Origin: Ignavibacteriales bacterium
GTDB taxonomy: Bacteria; Bacteroidota; Ignavibacteria; Ignavibacteriales; Ignavibacteriaceae
Assembly (NCBI GenBank): GCA_020061995.1
Contig: JAGUXE010000018.1
Coordinates: 20,653 to 84,652, forward strand
Reading direction: 5' to 3'
Length of the DNA stretch: 64,000 nucleotides
In this document: one piece after another, positions 18,022 to 26,757 of the stretch
How positions within the stretch are numbered: the first letter of the stretch is position 1
Layout of the letters: each line of letters begins with the position of its first letter
Notes under the pieces: model-generated
The model's database searches: none
What the model was told of the DNA's origin: nothing
Seen by the model: only the letters and a program-made list of their open reading frames with translations
Program-made: the position numbers and the translations under genes

Positions 18022-19117
18022 TCCTTTAAAAATATTAATGATAACATCACGCGCTGATTACGGTGGCGGACCTGAACATTTATTAAGATTAATCTCTCAT
18101 TTATCCAAGAATTTTCAGATCTATATCGCTGCTCCGGACGACGAACCGTATTATAAAAAATTTTGTGATTTTGTTGGGGAAGAAAATGTTGTTCATATTC
18201 CGCATAGAAAATTTACTATCGGTGCTTTAGTTAAATTAATTCTGTTTGTTCGAAAAAAAAACATTTCGATAATTCACTCTCACGGAAAAGGGGCAGGAGT
18301 TTATTCCAGAATTGCTTCTGCTATAACAGGGGCAAAATGTATTCACACTTTTCACGGAATTCACATTGCAGAATACTCCAGAGTCTCCGCATTTCTATAT
18401 ATTAAAATAGAACAACTACTTTCATTATTCACATCAAAAGCAATTTCCGTTTCTAAGGGAGAATATGATCTTGCTATTTCATTATCTATAATAAGAAAAA
18501 ATAAACTTGAGATAATTGAAAACGGCGTTATATATCCCGCCCAAAGTAATAATGATCATAACTTTCATAAACCATTTCGAATATTGACGGTTACACGATT
18601 CGATTATTCAAAGAATAGTGAGCTGATAATTCTTATTGCAACTGAATTGCAGAAACAAAACTTACTTGATGACTTTGAATTTCATTTTGTCGGCAGAGGT
18701 GAGGGAGAGGTAGAAATCGCGAATAGAATTAAGAATTCAACGCTTCGGGATAAATTCATTTTTCACGGTTTTCAAAATGACTTAATAAAATATTACCAAG
18801 ATGCTTTTGTTTATTTGTCTACTTCCCGTTGGGAAGGACTTCCTCTCTCGGTGCTTGAAGCAATGTCGTTTGGAGTTCCTGTTATTGCAACAGACGTAAG
18901 AGGGAATAAAGATGCGGTTATAAATAATCAGACCGGATATTTGTATAACATCGAAAAACCGGAAACAGCCGCCTCTGCAATTATCGATTTGCATAACAAC
19001 AAAGAACTATGGTTGTCTCTTTCACTCGCAGCTCGCGAAAGAGTTCGTAATAATTTTACTGTTAATCGAATGGCACAACTGACAGAAAAACTATATTTTA
19101 GCATTAATATAAAATGA
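18014..19117 (+). CDS. GT4 family glycosyltransferase
   Basis: This is a GT-B fold retaining glycosyltransferase. A GGGPEHLL glycine loop lies near the N-terminus, and the C-terminal donor site contains STSRWEGLPLSVLEAMSFGVPVIAT with the E-x7-E pattern of GT4 enzymes. I place the start at TTG 18014, overlapping the previous stop by 8 bases with AAGAG about 5 nt upstream. The open frame extends upstream to 17954, but that would add about 20 residues overlapping the GT2 gene and not matching the family start (KILMITSRADYG). It likely adds an internal sugar of the repeat unit. Confidence 0.85.
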   Translation: MSNPLKILMITSRADYGGGPEHLLRLISHLSKNFQIYIAAPDDEPYYKKFCDFVGEENVVHIPHRKFTIGALVKLILFVRKKNISIIHSHGKGAGVYSRIASAITGAKCIHTFHGIHIAEYSRVSAFLYIKIEQLLSLFTSKAISVSKGEYDLAISLSIIRKNKLEIIENGVIYPAQSNNDHNFHKPFRILTVTRFDYSKNSELIILIATELQKQNLLDDFEFHFVGRGEGEVEIANRIKNSTLRDKFIFHGFQNDLIKYYQDAFVYLSTSRWEGLPLSVLEAMSFGVPVIATDVRGNKDAVINNQTGYLYNIEKPETAASAIIDLHNNKELWLSLSLAARERVRNNFTVNRMAQLTEKLYFSINIK

Positions 19118-19142
19118 TATTTTCTATTTAAGGAATAGCAAT

Positions 19143-20267
19143 TTGCCCAATTATGCAATAGTTCATGAATGGTTCGACAGTTATGCGGGTTCAGAAAAAT
19201 GCGTAGAATCTTTCAATAATCTTTATCCGGATGCAGATGTTTTTGCACTTGCTAATTATTTAACCGATGCCGAATTACAACAAGTATTAAGAGGGAAAAA
19301 ACCCAATACATCATTCATTCAGAATCTCCCATATTCAAAAAAAATATTCCGCTCTCTTCTTCCTTTATTTCCTTATGCGATTGAACAATTTGATTTATCG
19401 GCTTACGACATTATAATCTCCAGCACTCATGCGGTTGCAAAGGGAGTGCTTAATAATTCCAACCAACTTCACATCGCATATTGCCATACCCCTATGCGCT
19501 ATGCTTGGGATCTCTATTTTCAGTATATGAAAGAAGCAAAATTAGAAAAGGGAATTAAAGCATTCCTTGTAAAACGTTTTCTTCACAATATTAGAATTTG
19601 GGATGTGATTTCTGCCAATAGAGTTGATTATTTTATTGCAAATTCAAAATATGTTGCACAGAGAATAAATAAAGTTTATAGACGTGATGCAGATGTTATT
19701 TATCCACCTGTTGATGTAGATAAATTTCCACTCTGTGAGAAAAAGGAGAATTACTATTTAACGGCATCGCGATTAGTATCTTATAAGAAAGTTGATGTTA
19801 TAGTTAAAGCATTTTCTACAATGAAAGATAAAAAACTTATCGTTATTGGTAACGGACCTGAAATGAATAATCTAAAAAGGATGGCATCTCCAAATGTTGA
19901 GTTTTTAGGTTATCAATATGGAAATATTTTAGTTGAGATGATGCAGAATGCGAAGGCGTTTATTTTTGCAGCTAACGAAGATTTTGGAATTACTGTTGTC
20001 GAAGCTCTTTCATGTGGAACTCCGGTAATTGCTCTCGGTTATGGTGGAACAGCCGAAACCGTTATACATAAAGTAAACGGAATTCGTTTTAATGAGCAGA
20101 ATGAAAAATCGCTGCAAGAAGCAATAATTGAATTTGAAAAAAATATTGACACATTTAATCCGCTAAACATTTCCGAAACAGCCAGTAAGTTTTCCCGAAA
20201 CCGATTTGAAAAAGAGATTAGCGATTTTGTCAATACAAAGTATACTGAATTTCTTAAAAGGGACTAA
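19143..20267 (+). CDS. GT4 family glycosyltransferase (mannosyltransferase-like)
   Basis: This 374-residue GT-B enzyme opens with YAIVHEWFDSYAGSEKCVE, typical of WbaZ-type GT4 transferases. It has HIAYCHTPMRYAWD near residue 115 and FIFAANEDFGITVVEALSCGTPVIA near 280, the donor-binding E-x7-E region. The start is TTG at 19143 with AAGGA about 8 nt upstream. It lies 25 bp after the previous gene and 5 bp before the phosphotransferase gene, so it is part of the same operon. A mannose-like donor is suggested by similarity to WbaZ-type proteins only. Confidence 0.88.
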   Translation: MPNYAIVHEWFDSYAGSEKCVESFNNLYPDADVFALANYLTDAELQQVLRGKKPNTSFIQNLPYSKKIFRSLLPLFPYAIEQFDLSAYDIIISSTHAVAKGVLNNSNQLHIAYCHTPMRYAWDLYFQYMKEAKLEKGIKAFLVKRFLHNIRIWDVISANRVDYFIANSKYVAQRINKVYRRDADVIYPPVDVDKFPLCEKKENYYLTASRLVSYKKVDVIVKAFSTMKDKKLIVIGNGPEMNNLKRMASPNVEFLGYQYGNILVEMMQNAKAFIFAANEDFGITVVEALSCGTPVIALGYGGTAETVIHKVNGIRFNEQNEKSLQEAIIEFEKNIDTFNPLNISETASKFSRNRFEKEISDFVNTKYTEFLKRD

Positions 20268-20272
20268 TCGAA

Positions 20273-21670
20273 ATGATTGTTAATCAACGCTCAATGCAAA
20301 ACATACGACTTCTCTTTGATTTGCTGATTATAAATCTGGTATTTGTTGCTTCCGCATCTTTATCCCAATCACTTGAAATTCTTTTTGTACGCAACTACAT
20401 GTTTATACTTTTACTCCTTCTGAATATCATCTGGTATTTTTCCTCGGCAATGATACGGTTTTACGATGAAGGTGGTTTGCGATATTTGTCATTTCAATTC
20501 ATCAACATCGGCAAGAATAGCTTTATACAGTTGATGGTTGCGGTGATCTTTATATTTATTGCAAAGGAAGATCTTTTCACACGTAATTTTATTCTTTTTT
20601 ATTCTGGCGGAATATTTTTTTTAATATCGATTAGAACCGTCTTCTTCAGAAAATTTTTATCATCATTAAGAGCCAAAGGGAAAAATTTACGCAACACTTT
20701 AATTATTGGAGCGGGAGAAGTTGGCAACAATTTTTTTCAATTGTTGAAAGAAAATCCCGACTTCGGTTTTAATTTTATCGGCTTTGTTGATGATGATGAG
20801 TCTATTAACAAATCAAGATTATTGGGGACAACGAAAGAGCTTTCATCCATTTTATCGGAAAACAAAGTTGATGAAGTTATTATTGCTTTACCGGTTTCTG
20901 CATCAGATAGACTTAATGAGGTTATTAAAATATGCAATACTAATGCAGTCAGAACACATATAATTCCCGATTACTTCAGATTCATTTCCAAAAAATTTCA
21001 ACTGAGTATGATTGGTAACTTTCCGATTATTTCAGTGAGGCAGGAGCCACTCGATGAATTTCAATGGCGATTCATTAAAAGAGGCTTTGATCTCTTTTTT
21101 GCAATTGTTGTTTTAATATTGATATGCTCATGGTTATTCCCTTTTTTAATTCTATTGATCAAACTTTCCTCCAAGGGTCCGGTATTCTTTATTCAAGATA
21201 GAGTGGGTAAGGAGAATAAAATATTCAGATGTTACAAATTCAGAACGATGTTTATTAATTCCGATAAAAAATCATTTATTCCTACCATCAAAGAAGATCC
21301 TCGAGTTACAGCAATTGGGAGATTTTTACGTAGATCGAATATGGATGAACTCCCACAAATATTTAATGTATTATTTGGTGATATGTCTTTTGTCGGACCT
21401 CGTCCACATCCGATTGCATTTAACGATGCCTATACCGAAATGTTTGATGAAATTAAGCTACGACATTTAGTGCGTCCCGGTATTACCGGATGGGCTCAGG
21501 TACATGGACTTCGCGGGGATGTGGTGGATGAAGTTGAACAACGCATCCGAACTATTAAACGTATTGAGCATGATATTTGGTATATTGAAAACTGGTCGTT
21601 CTCACTCGACTTACAAATAATATTTTTAACTGTATGGCAAATGGTTAAAGCTGATACAAAAGGATTCTAA
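20273..21670 (+). CDS. Polyprenyl-phosphate glycosylphosphotransferase (WcaJ type)
   Basis: This 465-residue protein starts glycan assembly by moving a sugar-1-phosphate from its UDP-sugar onto undecaprenyl phosphate. Four N-terminal transmembrane helices are followed by a CoA-binding-like Rossmann region (TLIIGAGEVGNNFF near residue 142). A fifth membrane segment lies near 275-300, followed by the C-terminal bacterial sugar transferase domain. Motifs seen there are CYKFRTMF, RRSNMDELPQIFNV, FVGPRPHP and VRPGITGWAQV, which hold the catalytic Asp-Glu pair and the phosphate-binding arginines. It is the last gene of the plus-strand locus. A glucose donor is likely but not proven. Confidence 0.93.
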   Translation: MIVNQRSMQNIRLLFDLLIINLVFVASASLSQSLEILFVRNYMFILLLLLNIIWYFSSAMIRFYDEGGLRYLSFQFINIGKNSFIQLMVAVIFIFIAKEDLFTRNFILFYSGGIFFLISIRTVFFRKFLSSLRAKGKNLRNTLIIGAGEVGNNFFQLLKENPDFGFNFIGFVDDDESINKSRLLGTTKELSSILSENKVDEVIIALPVSASDRLNEVIKICNTNAVRTHIIPDYFRFISKKFQLSMIGNFPIISVRQEPLDEFQWRFIKRGFDLFFAIVVLILICSWLFPFLILLIKLSSKGPVFFIQDRVGKENKIFRCYKFRTMFINSDKKSFIPTIKEDPRVTAIGRFLRRSNMDELPQIFNVLFGDMSFVGPRPHPIAFNDAYTEMFDEIKLRHLVRPGITGWAQVHGLRGDVVDEVEQRIRTIKRIEHDIWYIENWSFSLDLQIIFLTVWQMVKADTKGF

Positions 21671-21721
21671 AATATTAACAGAATTGATTCACGCAAAGTG
21701 GAACTTCATGCTTAAATATTT

Positions 21722-22156
21722 ATGAAAATAATCTTTTTATTTATTTCATTCTCAATTTTGTTTATAGGCTGCTCAACATCAAAGCCACCTATTGAGAGTG
21801 ACTTATTGCTAACGAACAAATACTTCAAGCTTATTGAGTTAATGGGTAAACCGGTTAAAATGTTTGAGAATCAACAGCGTGAAGCTCACATGATTTTAAA
21901 ACAGGATGGTAACAGAGTAAACGGATTCGGTAGTTGTAATACATTTAACGGCTCATTCGAATTGAAAGAGAAAAACCGAATTTCATTTTCAAAAATGGCG
22001 ACTACATTAAAAGCTTGTCCGGAAATGGAAACCGAATCACAATTCTTCAAGATTTTAGAAATGACGGACAATTACAACTTTGACGGAAAGTATTTGCAAC
22101 TCAACAAAGCTAAGATGGCTCCTCTTGCAAAATTTGAAGTAGTTTGGTTTAATTAA
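21722..22156 (+). CDS. META-domain lipoprotein (HslJ-like)
   Basis: This 144-residue protein has a lipoprotein signal peptide with the lipobox FIGC (Cys17), so it should be anchored to a membrane. The mature part is a META domain: NRVNGFGSCNTFNGSFEL near residue 60, followed by TTLKACPEMETESQFF, is the family signature. META proteins such as HslJ are linked to stress resistance, but their biochemical role is unsettled. It stands alone after the glycan locus, separated by about 50 bp, and may share that transcript. Confidence 0.85.
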   Translation: MKIIFLFISFSILFIGCSTSKPPIESDLLLTNKYFKLIELMGKPVKMFENQQREAHMILKQDGNRVNGFGSCNTFNGSFELKEKNRISFSKMATTLKACPEMETESQFFKILEMTDNYNFDGKYLQLNKAKMAPLAKFEVVWFN

Positions 22157-22408
22157 GGATTTCAGTTATAAGAGATAAAAATTAATAATGCTTAGAATCT
22201 CTTTTACTCTCATATAACGTTGTTGATTTTTCTGGTTATTACAAACCTTAAAAGACTTTTGCCAGGATGCACAAAATATGGACTTTTAAAGAATCGTGAG
22301 TTCTAGCTGAAATTTAAGTTTTATCGCCTTCCATTCAACCACATATAAACCTAGCCAAAATCACTCTTGATGACTTATAGATAAATAATATATTCCTTCG
22401 GTTAGCTT
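22157..22408. other. 252-bp non-coding gap
   Basis: This AT-rich gap lies between two convergent genes. A weak inverted repeat (AAGAGAT with ATCTCTT, loop over 20 nt) near 22170-22205 precedes a few Ts and might help termination of the META gene. Nothing else is recognisable. Confidence 0.35.
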
Positions 22409-23968
22409 CTATTTTTTTCTGTTTGAGCCCCGATATGGTTTTCTATTATAAACTTTTTGTGGTGGTCTTTTATACTCAACGGTCTTGTGTTCGTCGGGTA
22501 TCGAAACAAGAAGCTCTTCTTCGGGAAATTTAACTACAATTTTTCGTCCAAGGAATTCTTCTAACTTTTTAATTTCGTACGAATCATCTTCATCGGCAAA
22601 ACTGATTGATATACCCGTAGCCCCTGCTCTTCCGGTTCTACCGATGCGGTGAACATATTCTTCAACATCCTGAGGCATATTATAATTTATCACATGTGAA
22701 ATTCCTTCTATGTGAATTCCACGCGAAGCAACATTTGTAGCGACTAATACTCTTAATTTGCCTTCTCTAAATTTTTCTAATCTATTAATACGCTGATTCT
22801 GTTCAATGTCTCCTGAAAAGAGGGCGCAACTTATTCCATAAATTTCAAATTTATCCTTAAGCCGTTTAGCATCATCTTTTCGGTTCACAAAAATCAAAAC
22901 ACGCTCTAAATTCTTCTGCATTATAATGTTATACAAAAGTGTTGGTTTTTCATCAATTGTTGTTATGTAAGTTATTTCTTCTATACTATGAATACCTGCA
23001 TCATCAGGTTTTACAATAATTTCACATGCCGCTCTTGTCCATGATTCTGCAAGACGCTTTACATCACCGCTAAGGGTTGCGCTGAAAAACATTGTTTGGC
23101 GCTTTGCTTTTGGTGGAGTACTTCCAACAATTCGTTTAACATCAGGAATAAATCCCATATCAAGCATTCTATCGGCTTCGTCGATAATAAGAATTTCTAC
23201 TTTCGATAAATCAACTAAACGTTTCTTCATAAAATCAATGAGTCGGCCGGGAGTACAAATTAATATGTCAGATGGTTCTCTTTCGAGTATGTTTTGCTGT
23301 TTTTGATAATTCATTCCTCCAAGAAGTGAAAGAATAGAAAGTTGAATATATTTTCCAAGTCCTCGAGCATCTTTTTCAATTTGCAAAACCAGTTCACGTG
23401 TTGGTGCAAGAATAAGAACGCGTGGTGTTCCCGATTTTCGTTTTTCTTTAATCGGGTTTTTCAGAATGTGATTAAATATTGTAATAAGAAAAGCAGCTGT
23501 TTTTCCGGTTCCGGTTTGTGCTTGAGCGGTAATATCTTCACCGTTCATTGATTTAGGAAGGACTTCAGCTTGAACTTGAGTAAAATATTGAAATCCTAAA
23601 TCATAAACTGCATGGAGAATTTCTTTAGATATTTTCAAATCAAGAAAACTTGTTTTCCCTTCAACCACAGGAATTTTAAATTGAGATTCATCCCAATCTT
23701 CATTCGGAATAATCGATGGGGCTTCCGGTATAATGGTTGGCGGTTTTTTCTTTAACCGTTTTTCATGGCGAAGTCTATATTCTTCAGGCGTTTCTTTTTT
23801 ATATTTCCTTCGGGGTTTAACGGTGTCGAGCGGTTTCTCAACTTTTGAAGTTTCAACCGAAGGGGATGATGATTTTTTAACCTTGGCGGTTACAACGGGA
23901 GCAACTTTAGTTTCTTTCGATTTACCCCCAAGCATTTTTTTCAGTTTTGCAGCAATTTTTTTGATCAA
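22409..23968 (-). CDS. rhlE: DEAD-box RNA helicase, RhlE type
   Basis: This 519-residue ATP-dependent RNA helicase has all core motifs in order: Walker A AQTGTGKT at 150-157, PTREL at 189-193, TPGR at 239-242, DEAD at 263-266, SAT in FFSATL, and HRIGRTGRAG near the end of domain 2. Its first 100 residues are lysine- and proline-rich and low in complexity, and the C-terminus is basic, both suiting non-specific RNA binding. It probably helps ribosome assembly or mRNA turnover in the cold. It is a single-gene unit. Confidence 0.93.
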   Translation of the reverse strand: MIKKIAAKLKKMLGGKSKETKVAPVVTAKVKKSSSPSVETSKVEKPLDTVKPRRKYKKETPEEYRLRHEKRLKKKPPTIIPEAPSIIPNEDWDESQFKIPVVEGKTSFLDLKISKEILHAVYDLGFQYFTQVQAEVLPKSMNGEDITAQAQTGTGKTAAFLITIFNHILKNPIKEKRKSGTPRVLILAPTRELVLQIEKDARGLGKYIQLSILSLLGGMNYQKQQNILEREPSDILICTPGRLIDFMKKRLVDLSKVEILIIDEADRMLDMGFIPDVKRIVGSTPPKAKRQTMFFSATLSGDVKRLAESWTRAACEIIVKPDDAGIHSIEEITYITTIDEKPTLLYNIIMQKNLERVLIFVNRKDDAKRLKDKFEIYGISCALFSGDIEQNQRINRLEKFREGKLRVLVATNVASRGIHIEGISHVINYNMPQDVEEYVHRIGRTGRAGATGISISFADEDDSYEIKKLEEFLGRKIVVKFPEEELLVSIPDEHKTVEYKRPPQKVYNRKPYRGSNRKK

Positions 23969-24062
23969 AGTATATAACTATCTAAAATATTTAACAATTT
24001 AATAAACAAATATATTGGTTATAAACTATAAATGTTACTTTTTAAAAATCTAACTGAAATAA

Positions 24063-24242
24063 ATGAAAAAACTATCCGCAATATTTATTGCAACTTTAAT
24101 TTTATTTGTTGGCTGTAAAGATTCTGAAGACCCGTCTTCATCAAATAATAATTCAAACACATTAACCGAAGTTTGGGTAGCGAGAGTGATACAATTGCTA
24201 TTACACAGACTTTCAATAAATGTGTACTGCAATCCAGATTGA
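24063..24242 (+). pseudogene. Truncated, frameshifted lipoprotein gene remnant
   Basis: An ATG at 24063 starts a typical lipoprotein signal (MKKLSAIFIATLILFVGC, lipobox Cys18) followed by a Ser/Asn-rich linker. After about 40 codons the frame turns into unlikely sequence, whereas the neighbouring frame reads ESDTIAITQTFNKCVLQSRL from about 24182 on. That looks like the same protein after loss of one base. The remnant then runs into the 3' end of the convergent cupin gene. It is most likely the 5' end of a decayed gene; a genuine 59-residue lipoprotein is the less likely alternative. Confidence 0.5.
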
Positions 24243-24551
24243 GGCTTCCCCTTCTTTAGTCATTTCAACACGATGTTTTTTGTGTGCGGGAATGAAGATG
24301 TAATCACCTGCTTTTAATTTCATCGGTTTATCATCTCCTTCGAGTAGAAGATCAGCTTCGCCTTGAATAAGTATAGCCCATTCATCCTGCTCTTGATCAT
24401 ACCATTCACCCGGAGGAGTGGCTTGTCCCGATGAAATAATCCTTCCGATTTTAACATTTTTTTGCTGAACAATATCTTCAAAGATTTCTTTTTCAAAATT
24501 GATATTGAGGTTTGCAAAAATATTGCCGTCCGGTATTGTTGTTTCGCTCAT
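24213..24551 (-). CDS. Small cupin-domain protein
   Basis: This 112-residue single-domain cupin has the first cupin motif around PGEWYDQEQDEWAILIQGEADL and the second around LKAGDYIFIPAHKKHRVE near 80-95. Some usual metal-ligand histidines of motif 1 are replaced by Asp/Glu, while His residues remain in motif 2. Cupins of this size bind small ligands or act as isomerases or dioxygenases; the activity here is unknown. It lies 13 bp downstream of the hydrolase gene on the same strand. Its 3' end overlaps the lipoprotein remnant on the other strand. Confidence 0.82.
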   Translation of the reverse strand: MSETTIPDGNIFANLNINFEKEIFEDIVQQKNVKIGRIISSGQATPPGEWYDQEQDEWAILIQGEADLLLEGDDKPMKLKAGDYIFIPAHKKHRVEMTKEGEASIWIAVHIY

Positions 24552-24564
24552 TGAAATTCCTATT

Positions 24565-25410
24565 TTATTTTAGATGTTTATCATACCAGGATTTTCTTTC
24601 TTCATCAACTTCTTTTCTGTAAGATTTCAGAAAGTGATCCCCATTTTCATAAATGATTAATTTATAAGTTTTATTTTCTTCTGAAAATTTCTTTGCCATG
24701 TCAATCGTTTGAATTGGAGAAATAGTTTCATCAGCACCACCATGAAGAAGCAAATATTTTGTCTCTTGTGGAAGATGTTTTGTAAAAAGAATTGGAGAAC
24801 GTTTGTCTAACTCTTCTTCTGTAATCGGTCGATTAAAAATATGATCAAACAAATCATGAATTCTGTTTGCACCACCAAGGCTCTTTCTCATATCTGTAAT
24901 AGCGCCATTAAGAACAGCACACTTGAAACGGTTATCTCTTTTTAATGCAAGGTATGTCATTAAACCACCACGACTCCACCCCTCTATTCCCCATAAATTT
25001 GTATCAGCAAAAACAAACTCATCGGCAAGGGGAATTAAATTAAGAACATCATCAACATCAACACCTCCAAACTCTTCTTTCCCTTCATTTTCATAACTGC
25101 CCCGATACATTGTTGCCATAACAAAGTATCCCCAACTTGCCATAAGTCCGAACATCCCGCGCGCATTGAATTCATCGATATATCCACGATTTAGTGCTCC
25201 GCCTCTGTTCCAAATTATACATGGTATTTTCTCTTTATTTAATAATTTCGGATATGCAATGTAACCACGTACTTTAACTTCTTCGGAGGAATAAACAATT
25301 TTTAATACTTCCGTATCACTGACTACAGATTCTCCCCAACCACTCGCTATCATTTTCTCTTGCTGTGGGGAAAGTTTTAAAATTTCTTTTTCGATTATGT
25401 GAGGATTCAT
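24565..25410 (-). CDS. Alpha/beta hydrolase (prolyl oligopeptidase-like)
   Basis: This is a cytoplasmic alpha/beta hydrolase of 281 residues with the S9 catalytic domain but no propeller. The nucleophile elbow is GWSRGG, the acid lies in LLHGGADETISP and the histidine in ENGDHFL. The substrate is probably a small ester or peptide. I use the ATG at 25410. A longer frame starting with TTG at 25437 adds nine residues with no better ribosome site. It is followed by the cupin gene at 13 bp, probably one transcript. Confidence 0.85.
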   Translation of the reverse strand: MNPHIIEKEILKLSPQQEKMIASGWGESVVSDTEVLKIVYSSEEVKVRGYIAYPKLLNKEKIPCIIWNRGGALNRGYIDEFNARGMFGLMASWGYFVMATMYRGSYENEGKEEFGGVDVDDVLNLIPLADEFVFADTNLWGIEGWSRGGLMTYLALKRDNRFKCAVLNGAITDMRKSLGGANRIHDLFDHIFNRPITEEELDKRSPILFTKHLPQETKYLLLHGGADETISPIQTIDMAKKFSEENKTYKLIIYENGDHFLKSYRKEVDEERKSWYDKHLK

Positions 25411-25650
25411 TTTTTTATTTAGCTTTAAAATTAACAACTACAAATTAAGAGGTCGGTCACTGTAATTGCAAATGATAATAATTTTTAATTAGTAATTTGA
25501 GTTTGCGAATTTGTTCTCCACTGACTATTAAAACTTTAATCAATCCCCGTGTGCTCCCCATCACTTGACTCTTTCATCAATTGCTTCTATGTTTAGAGCA
25601 AATTTGGTACTGATAATTATTTCTAATGTTTAATTTTTTGAGGTATTAAT

Positions 25651-26007
25651 ATGAAAAAAATATTACTCGTTTTTGTGATTGCATTGCCACTCTTTGGTTT
25701 TTTATCATCATTCGAAGATGAGATTACAACCGCACATCTCAATGCAAAAAAAGGGGTTTACTTTGGATTAAAAAATGTTAAAGATAAAAGAGCTAAGTTC
25801 GATAATAAAATTGTAGATAAGAGTAAATTAATTGCTATTGTAAAAGTCTCAAAAGAGATTAACGGTGTCCGTGTTGAAGCTACAGGTTATCATAATTCGA
25901 CTGAAGTAACTATTGTGGTTTATCGTTCATACGTTGATTTGGTAAAAGATGGATATATAAGAGATGCTTCTGATTTTCCAAATGAAAATTTAGATGCTGT
26001 AGATTAA
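25651..26007 (+). CDS. Small exported protein of unknown function
   Basis: This 118-residue protein has a clear N-terminal signal sequence (about 22 residues, MKKILLVFVIALPLFGFLSS). The mature part is charged, with no cysteine and no recognisable domain. Alternating hydrophobic stretches (KLIAIVKVSKEI, EVTIVVYRSYVDLV) suggest a small beta-rich fold. A TGAGGT Shine-Dalgarno lies just before the ATG. It is a lone gene next to the RAYT element. I do not recognise the family. Confidence 0.6.
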   Translation: MKKILLVFVIALPLFGFLSSFEDEITTAHLNAKKGVYFGLKNVKDKRAKFDNKIVDKSKLIAIVKVSKEINGVRVEATGYHNSTEVTIVVYRSYVDLVKDGYIRDASDFPNENLDAVD

Positions 26008-26084
26008 GAATTAATTTTCCTCATTGCATTAATTGAGTTAGTTATTGCACATAGGCCAAACCATCATCAAAGCATTAAATATTT

Positions 26085-26252
26085 ATGGAACGGTCGTGAC
26101 CGTTCCATATTTCGATACGGTTTTTCAATAATATAAAATTATTACATTCGATAATCATTTTTCGGAATGCTCGCGAGCATTCCATACAATTTTTTTTAAC
26201 AATTCAATAAACATATGCAATGGCTTTGCTCGGAACGGTCTCGACCGTTCCC
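26085..26252. repeat. REP-like unit A with three palindromes, downstream of RAYT
   Basis: This unit holds three perfect palindromes: ATGGAACGGTC/GACCGTTCCAT at 26085-26108, GGAATGCTCG/CGAGCATTCC at 26164-26183 and GGAACGGTC/GACCGTTCC at 26232-26251. It is repeated in the same orientation as unit B (26806-26964) on the other side of the transposase gene, with nearly identical spacer sequence including a run of Ts near 26190. On the minus strand the third palindrome is preceded by GTAG, the tetranucleotide typical of REP elements recognised by RAYT proteins. Confidence 0.85.
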
Positions 26253-26256
26253 TACA

Positions 26257-26757
26257 TTATATTAATAAATTTGATGGATTGTTCTTTTCGATTTCCCATT
26301 TTAATGGATTGTTATGAATGTATTGTCTGATTTTAAATAGTTCCTTTTCGTTTCTGATAATCCTATCATAAAATGACTTTTGCCAGCAGAAAACTTCTAA
26401 GCCGGTACTGTGAATTATTTTTGATGATGTTGTTTTGAATGCTCCTACTAATTCTGAAAGTGATTTTATTTTTACGTCTACTGTTATTAATGATGGGTCG
26501 ATAATAATGATTCCATGAAAATGATTTGGCATAACTACATAATAATCTAATTCCACATATTGATAATTTTGATGAAGCCAAAGCCATTGCTTTTCAACGA
26601 TATTACCAAAATCATTTTTTATCATTATCTCATTTTCAACCTTACCGAAATAATGTTCCTTACCCAAAGTGCAGATTGTAACAAAGTAATAACCTCCCTT
26701 TGAATAATCATATTCAGTCAAACGGTTTAATTTTCTATTTGGTAAATTATTATTCAT
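26257..26757 (-). CDS. REP-associated tyrosine transposase (RAYT, Y1/IS200-like)
   Basis: This 166-residue HUH endonuclease of the Y1 transposase superfamily matches RAYT proteins. GGYYFVTICT near residue 21 is the family start, VVMPNHFHGIIII holds the His79-x-His81 metal pair, and WQKSFYDRIIRN holds the presumed catalytic Tyr130. IHNNPLKWEI ends the conserved core. RAYTs cut and rejoin single-stranded DNA at short hairpin repeats. The reading frame is complete, with ATG at 26757, and all key residues are present, so the enzyme may be active. Its stop codon abuts repeat unit A. Confidence 0.93.
   Translation of the reverse strand: MNNNLPNRKLNRLTEYDYSKGGYYFVTICTLGKEHYFGKVENEIMIKNDFGNIVEKQWLWLHQNYQYVELDYYVVMPNHFHGIIIIDPSLITVDVKIKSLSELVGAFKTTSSKIIHSTGLEVFCWQKSFYDRIIRNEKELFKIRQYIHNNPLKWEIEKNNPSNLLI

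Noticed and set aside
26085..26252. Regularly spaced palindromes could suggest a CRISPR array.
   Set aside because: The units differ in sequence, the spacers are conserved between the two arrays instead of variable, and no cas gene is present. A RAYT/REP locus explains them better.
26366..26587. A 73-codon frame overlapping the RAYT gene on the same strand.
   Set aside because: It is an out-of-frame shadow of the transposase, whose HUH and Tyr motifs are intact in the main frame.
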